This document shows, piece after piece, positions 43,191-52,037 of a stretch of 64,000 nucleotides of DNA (positions within the stretch are counted from its first letter, which is position 1; each line of letters opens with the position of its first letter). Below the pieces are notes generated by a model. It was not told the DNA's origin, did not search any database, and saw only the letters and a program-made list of their open reading frames with translations. Source of the stretch: Cupriavidus sp. WKF15 (GTDB lineage: Bacteria; Pseudomonadota; Gammaproteobacteria; Burkholderiales; Burkholderiaceae); the NCBI RefSeq assembly GCF_029278605.1, contig NZ_CP119573.1, forward strand, positions 2,542,001 through 2,606,000, read 5' to 3'. A program made the translations under genes and the position numbers.

Positions 43191-43236
43191 TAAGAGCATA
43201 TGCTCTTACATGCAAGATAGGTGCATATGCTCTTAT
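43191..43236. promoter_or_regulatory. Double palindromic operator of the NmrA-MarR operon
   Basis: TAAGAGCATATGCTCTTA (43191-43208) is an 18-base perfect palindrome. A second copy, GCATATGCTCTTAT from 43223, shares the core and one arm; the centres are 27 bases apart. It lies 20 bases upstream of the NmrA-like ATG, a typical place and size for MarR dimers. Confidence 0.85.
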
Positions 43237-43367
43237 CCGCAAGGTTTTTTTTCTGGTGACTTACCAGGGCCGGGATGCCGCTCCAAACCCAGAACCGTCT
43301 CGTATAAAAGCATCCTCTCGGCCACAGGCGCGCTGGCGCTTCTGCTCCCGGAGGTCGAAATCTGCTA

Positions 43368-43383
43368 GCATTGCTTTCAATGC
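43368..43383. promoter_or_regulatory. Inverted repeat before the toxin-antitoxin pair
   Basis: GCATTG-CTTT-CAATGC ends 14 bases before the antitoxin ATG. Ribbon-helix-helix antitoxins of the FitA/VapB type usually bind such repeats and repress their own operon. Confidence 0.65.
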
Positions 43384-43397
43384 AAGCAGGAGCCATC

Positions 43398-43643
43398 ATG
43401 GGAACGCTGACCATTCGAAATGTGGACGAAGAGTTGAAAGCACGACTCCGGATCGAAGCCGCGCAACACGGCCATTCCATGGAAGAGGAGGTTCGAGAGA
43501 TCTTGCGACGCGCGCTCAGCCAGCGCCCAAGCCGTGGCGGACTGGGCAGTCGCGTGCACCAGCGCTTCGCCACGCTGGCCGATCCAGGGTTGGAACTGCC
43601 GCCGCGCGGCGAGCCACCGCGGTCAGCGGATTTACCGGAATGA
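43398..43643 (+). CDS. FitA-like ribbon-helix-helix antitoxin, 81 aa
   Basis: The N-terminus MGTLTIRNVDEELKARLRIE followed by AAQHGHSMEEEVREILRRAL is the ribbon-helix-helix domain found in FitA/StbC antitoxins. The C-terminal 35 residues would wrap around the toxin. AGGAG lies six bases before the ATG. Its stop overlaps the toxin start by four bases, so the two are translationally coupled. It probably neutralises the PIN toxin next to it and represses the operon through the inverted repeat upstream. Confidence 0.88.
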   Translation: MGTLTIRNVDEELKARLRIEAAQHGHSMEEEVREILRRALSQRPSRGGLGSRVHQRFATLADPGLELPPRGEPPRSADLPE

Positions 43644-44059
43644 TCATCCTCGACACCAATGTCCTATCGGAACTGATGCGAGCCCAGGCGGACCCCTCCG
43701 TGGTCGGTTGGCTGGACCGGCAGGAACAAGCCACGTTTGCCATCACCGCCGTGACCGTCGCGGAGCTGTTCTGTGGGATCGCGCGCTTGCCGGACGGGCA
43801 CCGTAAAGCCGGGCTGCAGGAAGCCGCCTTGCAGATGCTCGATGAGGAATTCGCCGACCGGGTCTTGCCGTTCGACGAGGACTCTGCCGTGCACTATGCC
43901 GCGCTCGCCTCCCAGCGCGACCGCGCGGGCCGCCCGATCAGCATGGCCGCCGCACAAATTGCAGCCATCTGCCGACACCACGCCGCCACGCTGGCCACAC
44001 GCAACAGCAAAGACTTCGAAGGTGTGGGCATCCTTCTGGCGAATCCTTGGCTGGATTGA
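43640..44059 (+). CDS. PIN-domain toxin, FitB/VapC-like, 139 aa
   Basis: A PIN ribonuclease: MIILDTNVLSELMR holds the first acidic residue, TVAELFCGIARLP the second, and the SMAAAQIAAICRHH and LATRNSKDFEGVG segments give the remaining ones. Length and the DTNVLSE opening match FitB. It should cleave RNA when freed from the antitoxin. It is the second gene of a two-gene module with no other partner and sits between an NmrA-MarR operon and a convergent MerR/TPR gene. Confidence 0.9.
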   Translation: MIILDTNVLSELMRAQADPSVVGWLDRQEQATFAITAVTVAELFCGIARLPDGHRKAGLQEAALQMLDEEFADRVLPFDEDSAVHYAALASQRDRAGRPISMAAAQIAAICRHHAATLATRNSKDFEGVGILLANPWLD

Positions 44060-44140
44060 TCTCCCAGCGGGGCGCCGCAGGACGCATTCCCAGAAAGGGC
44101 TTCGAGGAACGGCCTTGCCGTCGCGGATGAATTCAACGTT

Positions 44141-44959
44141 CTAGCCGCCCTCAAGCCTTCGATACTGTTGATAGTGCCGGATGGCCCGCCGGTCGTCCCC
44201 CATCGTCTCGTGCAGCCGGGCAGCGTTGTAATGCGCATCCGCAAAGTCGGGAGCCAGCTGGATACACGCATGGTATTCGGCCAGCGCCGCTTCGATGGCG
44301 CCACTGTCTTCCAGTGCCACGGCGAGATTGAAGTGGACCAGCGGAGAGTCGACGCCGTTCGCCAACGCATCCCGATACAGTCCGATCGCGTCCGCAAAGC
44401 ATGACCGGTCACACAGCATGCATCCCAGGTTGACATAGGCATCGACCAGCGCCGGATCGGCGGCGATCGCCTTCCTGTAGGCCCGCTCGGCTTCGTCGGG
44501 ATCATCGTGCTCAAGCTCCCGGGCGATCTCGAGCAGCGCATGGCCATCAAGCGTGGTGGCCGATGCGAAAGCAGGGTTCAGTGTTACCACGGGTGCCGGA
44601 CTCCCCGGCGCGTCGAAATCCATGATCCGTTGGCCTGTCTCGACGTGCCAGTGACCGTGCTCGTCCTTGACGGCCACTGCGCCGCCCAGCGCAGTCACCC
44701 GAATGCCGGTCAGCGGCCTCCCGTTGCCGAGCGCTTCGAGCCGCTTCAGGGATCGAATCACGTGGGCGGTCGGAACGTTCGCGGCGCGCAAGGAATGCGC
44801 GGTACGAAACAGCAGGAGGTCCTGGAAGGAAAAGAGGTACCGGTTGCCCGCCCCGCGGGCGGGAATCACGATGCGGGCCGCCAGCATGGCGTTCACCACG
44901 GAACGCGAGATTCCCACCAGCGCCAGCACGGCTTGCAGCGTGTACGACTGCGCGCTCAT
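44141..44959 (-). CDS. MerR-like helix-turn-helix protein with TPR repeats, 272 aa
   Basis: The first ~75 residues are a MerR-type helix-turn-helix (YTLQAVLALVGISRSVVNAMLAA, then RYLFSFQDLLLFRTA). After a linker, the C-terminal half has three TPR motifs (EAERAYRKAIAADPALVDAY, ADAIGLYRDALANG, AALAEYHACIQLAPDFADAH). It could be a DNA-binding scaffold. Its ATG overlaps the ku stop by four bases, so it is translationally coupled to ku, which suggests a role with the end-joining genes. I know no characterised protein with this layout. Cytosolic. Confidence 0.75.
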   Translation of the reverse strand: MSAQSYTLQAVLALVGISRSVVNAMLAARIVIPARGAGNRYLFSFQDLLLFRTAHSLRAANVPTAHVIRSLKRLEALGNGRPLTGIRVTALGGAVAVKDEHGHWHVETGQRIMDFDAPGSPAPVVTLNPAFASATTLDGHALLEIARELEHDDPDEAERAYRKAIAADPALVDAYVNLGCMLCDRSCFADAIGLYRDALANGVDSPLVHFNLAVALEDSGAIEAALAEYHACIQLAPDFADAHYNAARLHETMGDDRRAIRHYQQYRRLEGG

Positions 44960-45867
44960 GCCTTCTTCGCCGCGCGCTTTGGCATCGCCGCCACAGTGGC
45001 CGCAGTGCGCTTTGCACTCTTGCGTGGTGCGGGCGACTCCGCGGCTGCGGATTTCGCGGCGGCGGCTTTGGTCGTGGCCGCACCTGTGCGCTTGCCTGCC
45101 GACAGGCTCTTCTTCAAAGCCTCCACCAGATCGATGACCTGGCCGGACGGCGAGACCTCGACCGGCTCCGGCGAGACGATCTGCTTGCCGGCGATCTTCG
45201 CATCGATCGCCGCCAGCACCCGCTGCTTCTCTTCGTCGCGATACTGGCTGGCATCGTAATGATCCTCGGATGCCTGTTCGATCAGCTGGATGGCAAGCTT
45301 CAGCTCGGCGTCGGACACGGCCGCGTCCTCGACATGCAGGTCGGCGATGGATCGAACCTCGTCCGCGAACAGCAGTTGCTGAAAGACGAGCCCGCCCTCG
45401 ATCGGACGGATCTGGACCATGTGGGACTTGCCCTTGGAGGCCCATTTCGCGATCGCGCACCGCCCGGTCTTTTCCATCGCGGCACGCAGCAGGCTGTAGG
45501 GCTTGCCGCCGCGCTTGTCCGGGGCGATGTAATAGGTCTTGTCGTAGTAGATCGGGTCAACCCCCTTCTCGGGCACGAATGCGACGATCTCCACGATGTG
45601 GCTCGCACCTTCCTCGAGCGCCTTGAGTTCGTCCGGGCTGAAGATCACGAACTGGTCCTTCTCGAATTCGTAGCCCTTCACCATTTCTTCCCGCGGCACC
45701 ACCTCGCGCGTCTGCTCGGACACGTACTGCTGCTTGAGCCGGGAGCCATCCTTGCTGAGCAGATTGAACCGCACCGCGGACTCCGAATCGGTCGCCGTGT
45801 ACAGCTTGACCGGTATCGACACGAGGCCGAATGAAAGGGAAAGCGAAGCAAGTGATCGCGCAGCCAT
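44956..45867 (-). CDS. ku: Ku protein, DNA end binding (NHEJ), 303 aa
   Basis: Bacterial Ku forms a homodimeric ring on broken DNA ends and recruits LigD. The core domain is complete: SLSFGLVSIPVKLYTATD, YVSEQTREVVPREEMVKGYEFEKDQ (in parts), then YYDKTYYIAPDK and RDEEKQRVLAAIDAKIAGK. The C-terminus (about residues 255-303) is rich in Ala, Lys and Pro and may extend DNA binding. Coding starts at 45867; ligD stands 42 bases upstream on the same strand, and the MerR/TPR gene overlaps the 3' end. Confidence 0.93.
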   Translation of the reverse strand: MAARSLASLSLSFGLVSIPVKLYTATDSESAVRFNLLSKDGSRLKQQYVSEQTREVVPREEMVKGYEFEKDQFVIFSPDELKALEEGASHIVEIVAFVPEKGVDPIYYDKTYYIAPDKRGGKPYSLLRAAMEKTGRCAIAKWASKGKSHMVQIRPIEGGLVFQQLLFADEVRSIADLHVEDAAVSDAELKLAIQLIEQASEDHYDASQYRDEEKQRVLAAIDAKIAGKQIVSPEPVEVSPSGQVIDLVEALKKSLSAGKRTGAATTKAAAAKSAAAESPAPRKSAKRTAATVAAMPKRAAKKA

Positions 45868-45909
45868 AATGCTATCTCCACGTCACGATGGTAAGAAGAA
45901 CCGGCTCCA

Positions 45910-48390
45910 TCAGCCCAGATGCTCGATGGCGCCCTTGAGGCTTTGTGCCGTAGACCAGAAGTCACTCCACGGGTCATGCGTCCGGAAACTCAGGTATTCC
46001 CGGGCGTTTCGTACACTCCATTGGTCCGCGCTCCTGAGTTGAGGCAGCTGGTCCCATGATAGCGGCATCGATACCCCCATGCCCGGTCGTGCCCGCGCGG
46101 AGAAAGCGGCCGCTGTGGTTTGGCCCACGCCGTTGCGCAGGTAGTCGACAAACACCTTCCCCTTGCGGTTGCCCGCTCCCGCCCTGGACACGAAGCGTTG
46201 GGGGATGGTCCTGGCCAGGTGCAGGACTGCCGCGCGCGAGAAGTCCTTCACCGTGTCGTAATCGAGCTCCGGCACGAGCGGTACGACAACGTGCAGCCCT
46301 TTCCCGCCGCTCGTCTTGAGCCAGGCCGCCAGGCCGAGTTCGCCCAGCAGCGTCTGCATCAGCAATGCCGCCTCCTGCACGTGCCGCCACGACACGCCCT
46401 CGCCGGGGTCGAGGTCAAAGATCACGCGATCCGGGTGGCCGATATCGGCCACCGTTGAATTCCATGTGTGGAACTCGACCACGTTCAACTGAGCGGCCGC
46501 GAGCAGCGCCTCGGCCGAATCCACCGTCAGCAATCGGCCATGCCCTGGCCACAGCGCTGCCGGATGCTCGCGCAACCCGGGCAGCTTCGTGGTCTCGGCG
46601 TGCTTCTGGAAAAAGACCTCGCCCGCGATGCCATCCGGTGCGCGCAGCAGCGCCACCGGCCGTGCGGCAAGATGCGGCAGCATCCAGTCCGCCACACTTT
46701 CGTAGTAGCGCACGAGGTCGAGCTTGGTGATGCCGGTGGTCGCGTCGATCACCCGCTCCGGGTTGGTGACCTTCACGGTAACGCCAACTGCGCCCGGATC
46801 GACCCGCACCGCCTCGCGGCGAACGTCGCTCGCGGGCGTTTCACTGCGCAAGGACTTGAACGATGCCTGGCGTATCTGGCCAGCGGGCGTCCAGTCGGCG
46901 AACTCGACTTCGGCCACGAGAGACGGCTTGACCCAGTGCGGCGCGCTGGTGCGCGTCGGCCCCCACCTGCTGCGGCCCGTGGGCGAAACCGGGAACGGCG
47001 CGGCATCGACCGTCAGCTTCGCCAGCCTGGTCCGCAGCGCGGCGGCGGTCTTGCTGTCCCAGCCCGTGCCGACGCTGCCCACGTCACGCAGCTTCCCGTC
47101 TTCGTTCACCGCGAGCAGCAGGCTGCCGATCTCGCCGGGCGCGCCTTCCCGGTCGGCAAAGCCGCAGATGACGAACTCCTGGCGCAACCTGCATTTGGCC
47201 TTGAGCCAGTCGGTATTCCGTGAGGAGGTATAAGGGGAGTCGTCCCGCTTGAGCATCAGGCCTTCCAGGCCCAGTTCGGCAGCAGCCTGGAAGACCTGCG
47301 CCGCGGGCGCGTCAAAACTCTCGCTGAAACGCACGCGCTCGGATCGAGCGTCGACCAGCCGCGCAAGATGGGCACGCCGTTCCAGCAACGGCACGCGCCG
47401 GAGATCCTTCCCCTCCCAGTACGGGATATCGAAGACAAAGTAGAGGATCCGCTCGTTGTGGCCACCGTCGATCGCATTCTGCAGGGCGTTGAAGTCAGGC
47501 AAGCCATCGCGCAGGACGACAATCTCGCCGTCGAGCCAGCCCTCCGAGATATCGAGCTTCTCGACTTCCCTGGCGAGGCTGGCGAGCTTGCGCGTCCAGT
47601 CATGGCCGTTGCGGGTGATCAGGCGAACCCTGGCATCCGATATCCGGGCCAGCAGCCGGTAGCCGTCGAACTTCGTCTCGATGATCCAGCCGTTGCCGGC
47701 CGGCAGCTTCGCCGTCGGCGTGGCAAGTTGCGGAACCAGGCGCGCCGGCGCCGTGCCTGGCACCGCGGCCGACAGGTCTGCGCCCTGACGGGACCCCGTA
47801 CCGCTGCTGTCCTCGCGGCCTTCGAGCGGGCCAAGCGGATGGGCGACGACGCTGTCCGGCAAGGCCGTGATGACATCGTATTCAGCATGTGGCCTCGCCC
47901 ACCGGTCGCGCTTCTTGAAAAGCATCCACTGGTCGTCGGGCTCTCCGGGCTTCGCGATTCGCACCAGTTCCCAGCGGCCCGCCAGCTTCTGCCCGTGCAA
48001 AGCGAATTCGAGCTTGCCCTGCGCCATGCCGGCATGCGCATCGCCCACGGGCTCCCACGTGCCGTTGTCCCAGACAATGACGGAACCGGCTCCGTACTGT
48101 TTCGGCGGGATGACGCCCTCGAAGCCGGCGTAATCGACGGGATGATCTTCGACGTGGATGGCGATGCGCTTCTCGGACGGGTCGAAGCTCGGTCCCTTGG
48201 GAACAGCCCAGCTCAGCAGAACGCCGTCGAGTTCCAGGCGGAAATCGTAGTGCAGGCGCCTGGCCCAGTGCTTTTGTACGACAAAGCGCAGCGGCGCCTT
48301 GCCGCGACGGGCGCGCGCGCGCGCCGGTGGTTCGGCCGTGATGCCAAAATCACGTTTCTCGCGGTATCGTTCAAGGGAGTTGCGCGCCAT
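45910..48390 (-). CDS. ligD: Multifunctional DNA ligase D (NHEJ), 826 aa
   Basis: All three LigD domains are present in the order phosphoesterase, ligase, polymerase, as in Pseudomonas. Residues ~30-185: phosphoesterase with RRLHYDFRLELDG and HVEDHP. Residues ~215-525: ATP-dependent ligase with the nucleophile K240 in ETKFDGYR and motif GEIVVL. Residues ~535-826: primase-like polymerase with the metal pair in FDLDPGEGVSW and SGGKGLHVVVPL. It repairs double-strand breaks together with Ku. First gene of the ligD-ku-MerR/TPR cluster; cytosolic. DUF2188 gene lies 55 bases upstream on the same strand. Confidence 0.95.
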   Translation of the reverse strand: MARNSLERYREKRDFGITAEPPARARARRGKAPLRFVVQKHWARRLHYDFRLELDGVLLSWAVPKGPSFDPSEKRIAIHVEDHPVDYAGFEGVIPPKQYGAGSVIVWDNGTWEPVGDAHAGMAQGKLEFALHGQKLAGRWELVRIAKPGEPDDQWMLFKKRDRWARPHAEYDVITALPDSVVAHPLGPLEGREDSSGTGSRQGADLSAAVPGTAPARLVPQLATPTAKLPAGNGWIIETKFDGYRLLARISDARVRLITRNGHDWTRKLASLAREVEKLDISEGWLDGEIVVLRDGLPDFNALQNAIDGGHNERILYFVFDIPYWEGKDLRRVPLLERRAHLARLVDARSERVRFSESFDAPAAQVFQAAAELGLEGLMLKRDDSPYTSSRNTDWLKAKCRLRQEFVICGFADREGAPGEIGSLLLAVNEDGKLRDVGSVGTGWDSKTAAALRTRLAKLTVDAAPFPVSPTGRSRWGPTRTSAPHWVKPSLVAEVEFADWTPAGQIRQASFKSLRSETPASDVRREAVRVDPGAVGVTVKVTNPERVIDATTGITKLDLVRYYESVADWMLPHLAARPVALLRAPDGIAGEVFFQKHAETTKLPGLREHPAALWPGHGRLLTVDSAEALLAAAQLNVVEFHTWNSTVADIGHPDRVIFDLDPGEGVSWRHVQEAALLMQTLLGELGLAAWLKTSGGKGLHVVVPLVPELDYDTVKDFSRAAVLHLARTIPQRFVSRAGAGNRKGKVFVDYLRNGVGQTTAAAFSARARPGMGVSMPLSWDQLPQLRSADQWSVRNAREYLSFRTHDPWSDFWSTAQSLKGAIEHLG

Positions 48391-48445
48391 GTGGACAGCA
48401 TAGACGCGAGCCGTGGCGGCGCAGGTAAGGGCGCCTGGCGCGGCA

Positions 48446-48661
48446 TCACCCCTTGACGTCGCGCGGGTCGTGACCGAAGGAGTTCCGCTCGCGGATCTGC
48501 CCGTCGCGGCCGTGGATCAACAGTTCGACCTTCTCCTGCCTGGCCTTTTGGGTGCCGGCAGCGATCGCTTCTTCCTGGGTTGGATAGAACTTGCGGTCCC
48601 TGCCGCCGGCGTGCTCGACGGTCCACCCATCCGATGCGGGGACAACATGAATGTTCGGCAT
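48446..48661 (-). CDS. DUF2188 family protein, 71 aa
   Basis: The sequence MPNIHVVPASDGWTVEHAGG, then TQEEAIAAGTQKARQEKVELLIHGRDGQI, is the DUF2188 pattern, a small dsRBD-like alpha-beta domain of unknown role. AAGGAGA stands six bases before the ATG at 48661. The gene is upstream of ligD on the same strand, with 55 bases between, and DUF2188 proteins often accompany NHEJ or stress genes. A longer frame to 48757 has no support. Confidence 0.85.
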   Translation of the reverse strand: MPNIHVVPASDGWTVEHAGGRDRKFYPTQEEAIAAGTQKARQEKVELLIHGRDGQIRERNSFGHDPRDVKG

Positions 48662-48901
48662 GGCAGTCTCCTTGATGTTTATGCTGCCAGTCTCTGCGCT
48701 CCGCTTTCTGCCCGGTATCGGATGCCGTCCGACAAATTTCGCCGGCATTCTTTGCAAAATCAGTGCAGTGCGACAGACGTGGCGCTGTCGCCTGCAGAGG
48801 ACTCAGGTGCGGTCGGCCTGTGCGGCCGCGGGTGTACCACGCAACTCCATCCATGCGTATATCGAGGCCTATACAAGGCCCGCCCGACTCCGTCTGCCTG
48901 A

Positions 48902-50578
48902 TTACTTCGGCAAATCGCTGACCCGCATCGCCGGCGTGATCTGCAGCGGGTCCGTCAGCAATTCCAGCACGGCCGGCTTGCCCGCCTGCCGCGCACGCTC
49001 GAACGCCGCGGCAAAGTCCCCGGTCCGCTCCACCCGCTCGGCCCAGGCACCGCAAGACTTTGCCATCGCTACGAAATCCGGGTTGAGCAGGGTCGTGCCG
49101 CTCTGGCGGCCCGGATAGCGACGCTCCTGGTGCATCCGGATCGTGCCGTACATGCCGTTGTTCACCACGATCACGATCAGGTTCACGCCATGCGCGGCGG
49201 CCGTGGCGATTTCCTGCGGGTACATCAGGAAGCAGCCATCCCCGGCAAGACAGACCACGGTCTGTCCGGGATGGCGCAGCTTGGCCGCGATGGCCGCTGG
49301 CAGGCCATAGCCCATCGCGCCACAAGTCGGCGCCAGTTGCGTGCGGGGCCGCTTGTAGGCAAAGAAGCGGTGCAGCCAGACCGCATAATTGCCGGCGCCG
49401 TTGGTCACGACGGCATCCTCGGGCAAGACCTGGCTCAGGTGCGACATGGCTGCCGCCATGTCCACGCCCGCCAGTTCGGCATGGGGCTTCGGTGGCATGA
49501 CAAAGGCCTCATGGTCGGCACGCGCGCCGGCGGTCCACTCCGTCCACGGCGCGGCGGGCGGCGCGGGCAGCGACGCGAGCATCGCGGCACCGGCCGCCAC
49601 GCCCGCGTGGATCGGCAGCGCGGCCTGATACACGCGCCCCAGTTCCGCACTGTCCGCATGGATATGCACCAGCTTCTGCGCGGGCAGCGGGGCCTGCAGC
49701 AGCGTGTAGCCGTCGGTCGCGATATCGCCGAGCCGCGTGCCGAACGCCACGATCAGGTCCGCCGTCTTCACGCGCTCCGCCAGCTTCGGATTGACGCCCA
49801 GGCTCAGGTGGCCCACGTAGTGCAGATCGCGGTTGTCGATCACGTCCTGGCGACGGAACGCGCAGGCCACGGGCAAATCCCACGCCTTGACGAACGCGGC
49901 GAAATCGCGCGCGGCCTGCCCGGTCCAGTTGGCCCCGCCCGCGATGACCAGCGGACGCTGCGCGGCGCGCAAGGCCGCGGCAAGTGCCTGCACATCCTCG
50001 GCGCGCGGTGCGGCGGCAACCGGCCGGTAAGGCGCGGCATCGGCGCACTCCACCAGGCCATCGAGCACGTCTTCGGGCAGTGCCAGCACCACGGGGCCGG
50101 GCCGGCCCGACGTGGCGACCTGGAACGCACGCGCCACCATCTCCGGAATCCGCGCGGGATCGTCGATCTCTGCCGCCCACTTGGCCATCGAGCCGAACAC
50201 GGCGGCATAGTCCACTTCCTGAAACGCCTCCCTGCCCTTGTGCTCGCGTGCGATCTGGCCCACGAACAGGATCATCGGCGTGGAGTCCTGCTGGGCGATA
50301 TGCACGCCGATGCTGCCATGCGTCGCGCCCGGCCCGCGTGTCACGAAGCAGATGCCGGGGCGGCCCGTGAGCTTGCCATCGGCCTCGGCCATGTTCGCGG
50401 CAGCGCCCTCGTGCTTGCAAACGACGAGGTCAATGGCGGGCTGGTCGTGCAGCGCATCCAGGACGTCGAGAAAGCTCTCGCCCGGCACGCAGAAGATGCG
50501 CTCCGTGCCGTGGATGCGGAGCTGGTCGACAAGAACGCGGCCGCCGGTGCGGGCGGCCTGGGCAGGTGTGGAAGTCAT
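48902..50578 (-). CDS. ThDP-dependent enzyme, acetolactate-synthase-like, 558 aa
   Basis: Three-domain pyruvate-oxidase-fold enzyme. N-terminus: IFCVPGESFLDVLDAL and the cofactor-activating Glu in VCKHEGAAANMAEAD. Middle domain: VIAGGANWTGQAARDFAAF. C-terminus: the ThDP/Mg motif LAGDGCFLMYPQEIATA ending VVNNGMYG. Acetolactate synthase-like catabolic enzymes of this type act on 2-oxo acids. The Glu argues against glyoxylate carboligase, in which it is Val. Reaction not settled. The ATG at 50578 is preferred over upstream starts in the same frame. Divergent from the GlxR-type gene (231 bases between), which suggests a shared pathway. Confidence 0.8.
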   Translation of the reverse strand: MTSTPAQAARTGGRVLVDQLRIHGTERIFCVPGESFLDVLDALHDQPAIDLVVCKHEGAAANMAEADGKLTGRPGICFVTRGPGATHGSIGVHIAQQDSTPMILFVGQIAREHKGREAFQEVDYAAVFGSMAKWAAEIDDPARIPEMVARAFQVATSGRPGPVVLALPEDVLDGLVECADAAPYRPVAAAPRAEDVQALAAALRAAQRPLVIAGGANWTGQAARDFAAFVKAWDLPVACAFRRQDVIDNRDLHYVGHLSLGVNPKLAERVKTADLIVAFGTRLGDIATDGYTLLQAPLPAQKLVHIHADSAELGRVYQAALPIHAGVAAGAAMLASLPAPPAAPWTEWTAGARADHEAFVMPPKPHAELAGVDMAAAMSHLSQVLPEDAVVTNGAGNYAVWLHRFFAYKRPRTQLAPTCGAMGYGLPAAIAAKLRHPGQTVVCLAGDGCFLMYPQEIATAAAHGVNLIVIVVNNGMYGTIRMHQERRYPGRQSGTTLLNPDFVAMAKSCGAWAERVERTGDFAAAFERARQAGKPAVLELLTDPLQITPAMRVSDLPK

Positions 50579-50809
50579 GGCAAGGTCCGGTCGGGCGAAT
50601 GTCTGGGGGAGTCCGGCAGACAATGTCTGCAATGGTCCGGTTTGACGCGTAGGGCTGCGCAGCTTATCGTGCATTTCTGATTCAGCACCCGCAATTCTGC
50701 CTGAAAGGCGCAGCCGCTCCGCTTTCCGCGCTCGCGGCCGGTTGCGCGATGCGGCACGCGCGCTGCGCGCGCGCTTTGCGTCCTGAAGCCAACTCAACCG
50801 GATGAAAAC

Positions 50810-51709
50810 ATGAGCAAGCTCGGATTTATCGGACTGGGCGTCATGGGCAAGCCCATGGCGGAACATCTGCAGGCGGGCGGCCATACCGTCTACGCGCACA
50901 CGCGCAGCGGCGTGCCGCAGGCGCTGCTCGACCAGGGCATGCAGCCATGTGCCAGTGCCGCCGAGGTGGCCCGGCAGGCCGAAGTCATTTTCCTGATGCT
51001 GCCCGACACGCCCGACGTGGCGCGCGTGCTGTTCGACAAGGACGGCGTCGCGGAGGGTCTGAGCCAGGGCAAGATCGTGGTGGACATGAGCTCGATCTCG
51101 CCGATCGAGACCCGCGAGTTCGCCGCGAAGATCGGGAAGCTGGGGTGCGACTATGTCGATGCGCCGGTGTCAGGCGGAGAAGTCGGCGCCAAGGCAGCCA
51201 CGCTCTCGATCATGGCCGGCGGCAACAAGGACGCCTTCGACAAGGTGCTGCCTTTGCTGCAGCTGATGGGCAAGAACATCACGCTGGTGGGCAAGGCGGG
51301 CGATGGCCAGGTGGCCAAGGTGGCCAACCAGGTCATCGTGGCCCTGACGATCGAGGCCGTCAGCGAGGCACTGGTGCTGGCCGCCAAGGCCGGCGCCGAT
51401 CCGGCGCGCGTGCGCCAGGCACTGATGGGCGGCTTTGCCAGCTCGAAGATCCTGGAAGTCCATGGCGAACGGATGATCCAGCGCACGTTCGATCCGGGCT
51501 TCCGCATCGAACTGCACCAGAAGGACCTGAACCTGGCGCTGTCCACGGCGAAGCAGCTTGGGCTGGGCCTGCCCAATACGGCATCGACCCAGCAACTGTT
51601 CAACGTGTGCGTGGCACAGGGCGGCGCGGGCTGGGATCATTCAGGGCTGGTCAAGGCGATCGAGCATCTGTCGAGCTTTGCCATTGGCGATACGCCGAAG
51701 CGGCCCTGA
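50810..51709 (+). CDS. glxR: 2-hydroxy-3-oxopropionate reductase (GarR/GlxR type), 299 aa
   Basis: A beta-hydroxyacid dehydrogenase: GFIGLGVMGKPMAEHL is the nucleotide loop, VDAPVSGGEVGAKAATLSIM the substrate motif, KVANQVIVALTIEAVSEAL holds the catalytic Lys, and KDLNLALSTAKQLG follows. It matches tartronate semialdehyde reductases closely, which reduce tartronate semialdehyde to glycerate in glyoxylate metabolism. 3-Hydroxyisobutyrate dehydrogenase is the main alternative. It would serve glyoxylate from oxalate, but no operator of the oxalate type was seen before it. Divergent from the ThDP gene. The 328 bases after it hold no supported gene until the small repeat protein. Confidence 0.85.
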   Translation: MSKLGFIGLGVMGKPMAEHLQAGGHTVYAHTRSGVPQALLDQGMQPCASAAEVARQAEVIFLMLPDTPDVARVLFDKDGVAEGLSQGKIVVDMSSISPIETREFAAKIGKLGCDYVDAPVSGGEVGAKAATLSIMAGGNKDAFDKVLPLLQLMGKNITLVGKAGDGQVAKVANQVIVALTIEAVSEALVLAAKAGADPARVRQALMGGFASSKILEVHGERMIQRTFDPGFRIELHQKDLNLALSTAKQLGLGLPNTASTQQLFNVCVAQGGAGWDHSGLVKAIEHLSSFAIGDTPKRP

Positions 51710-52037
51710 CGTCGACGATGACACCAGCGCTGCATTCCGGCGATCAGGCGCGCCTTGCCTGCGTCGCCAATGCGCAGAGCATCGCTGGTGGAATGGCGAA
51801 AGCGGCAACCCCAATGTCTACGAATGCACCGTGGATGAGAATGCCGGGGTGCAAGTCCCGGCTGCCATTCCATAGTTCACGCATCGTACCCATTACACGG
51901 GGATATTATTCAACGTCATATCTGACTCAAGAAAACTGTATAAAGGCGCCGTCCATAGTTGCGACGCACAAACTATATTGAAACAAGTTTTTACGCGAGA
52001 GGAGGGACGTTCTAATCGCCTACTAGGAGGTGGAAGA

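Noticed and set aside
43191..43236. Start of a CRISPR array from two similar palindromes
   Set aside because: Only two copies 27 bases apart, no spacers and no cas genes; operator function fits better.
48902..50578. Glyoxylate carboligase (gcl) as a firm name for the ThDP enzyme
   Set aside because: The activating Glu is present (KHEGAA), whereas Gcl has Val there, so the name is withheld.
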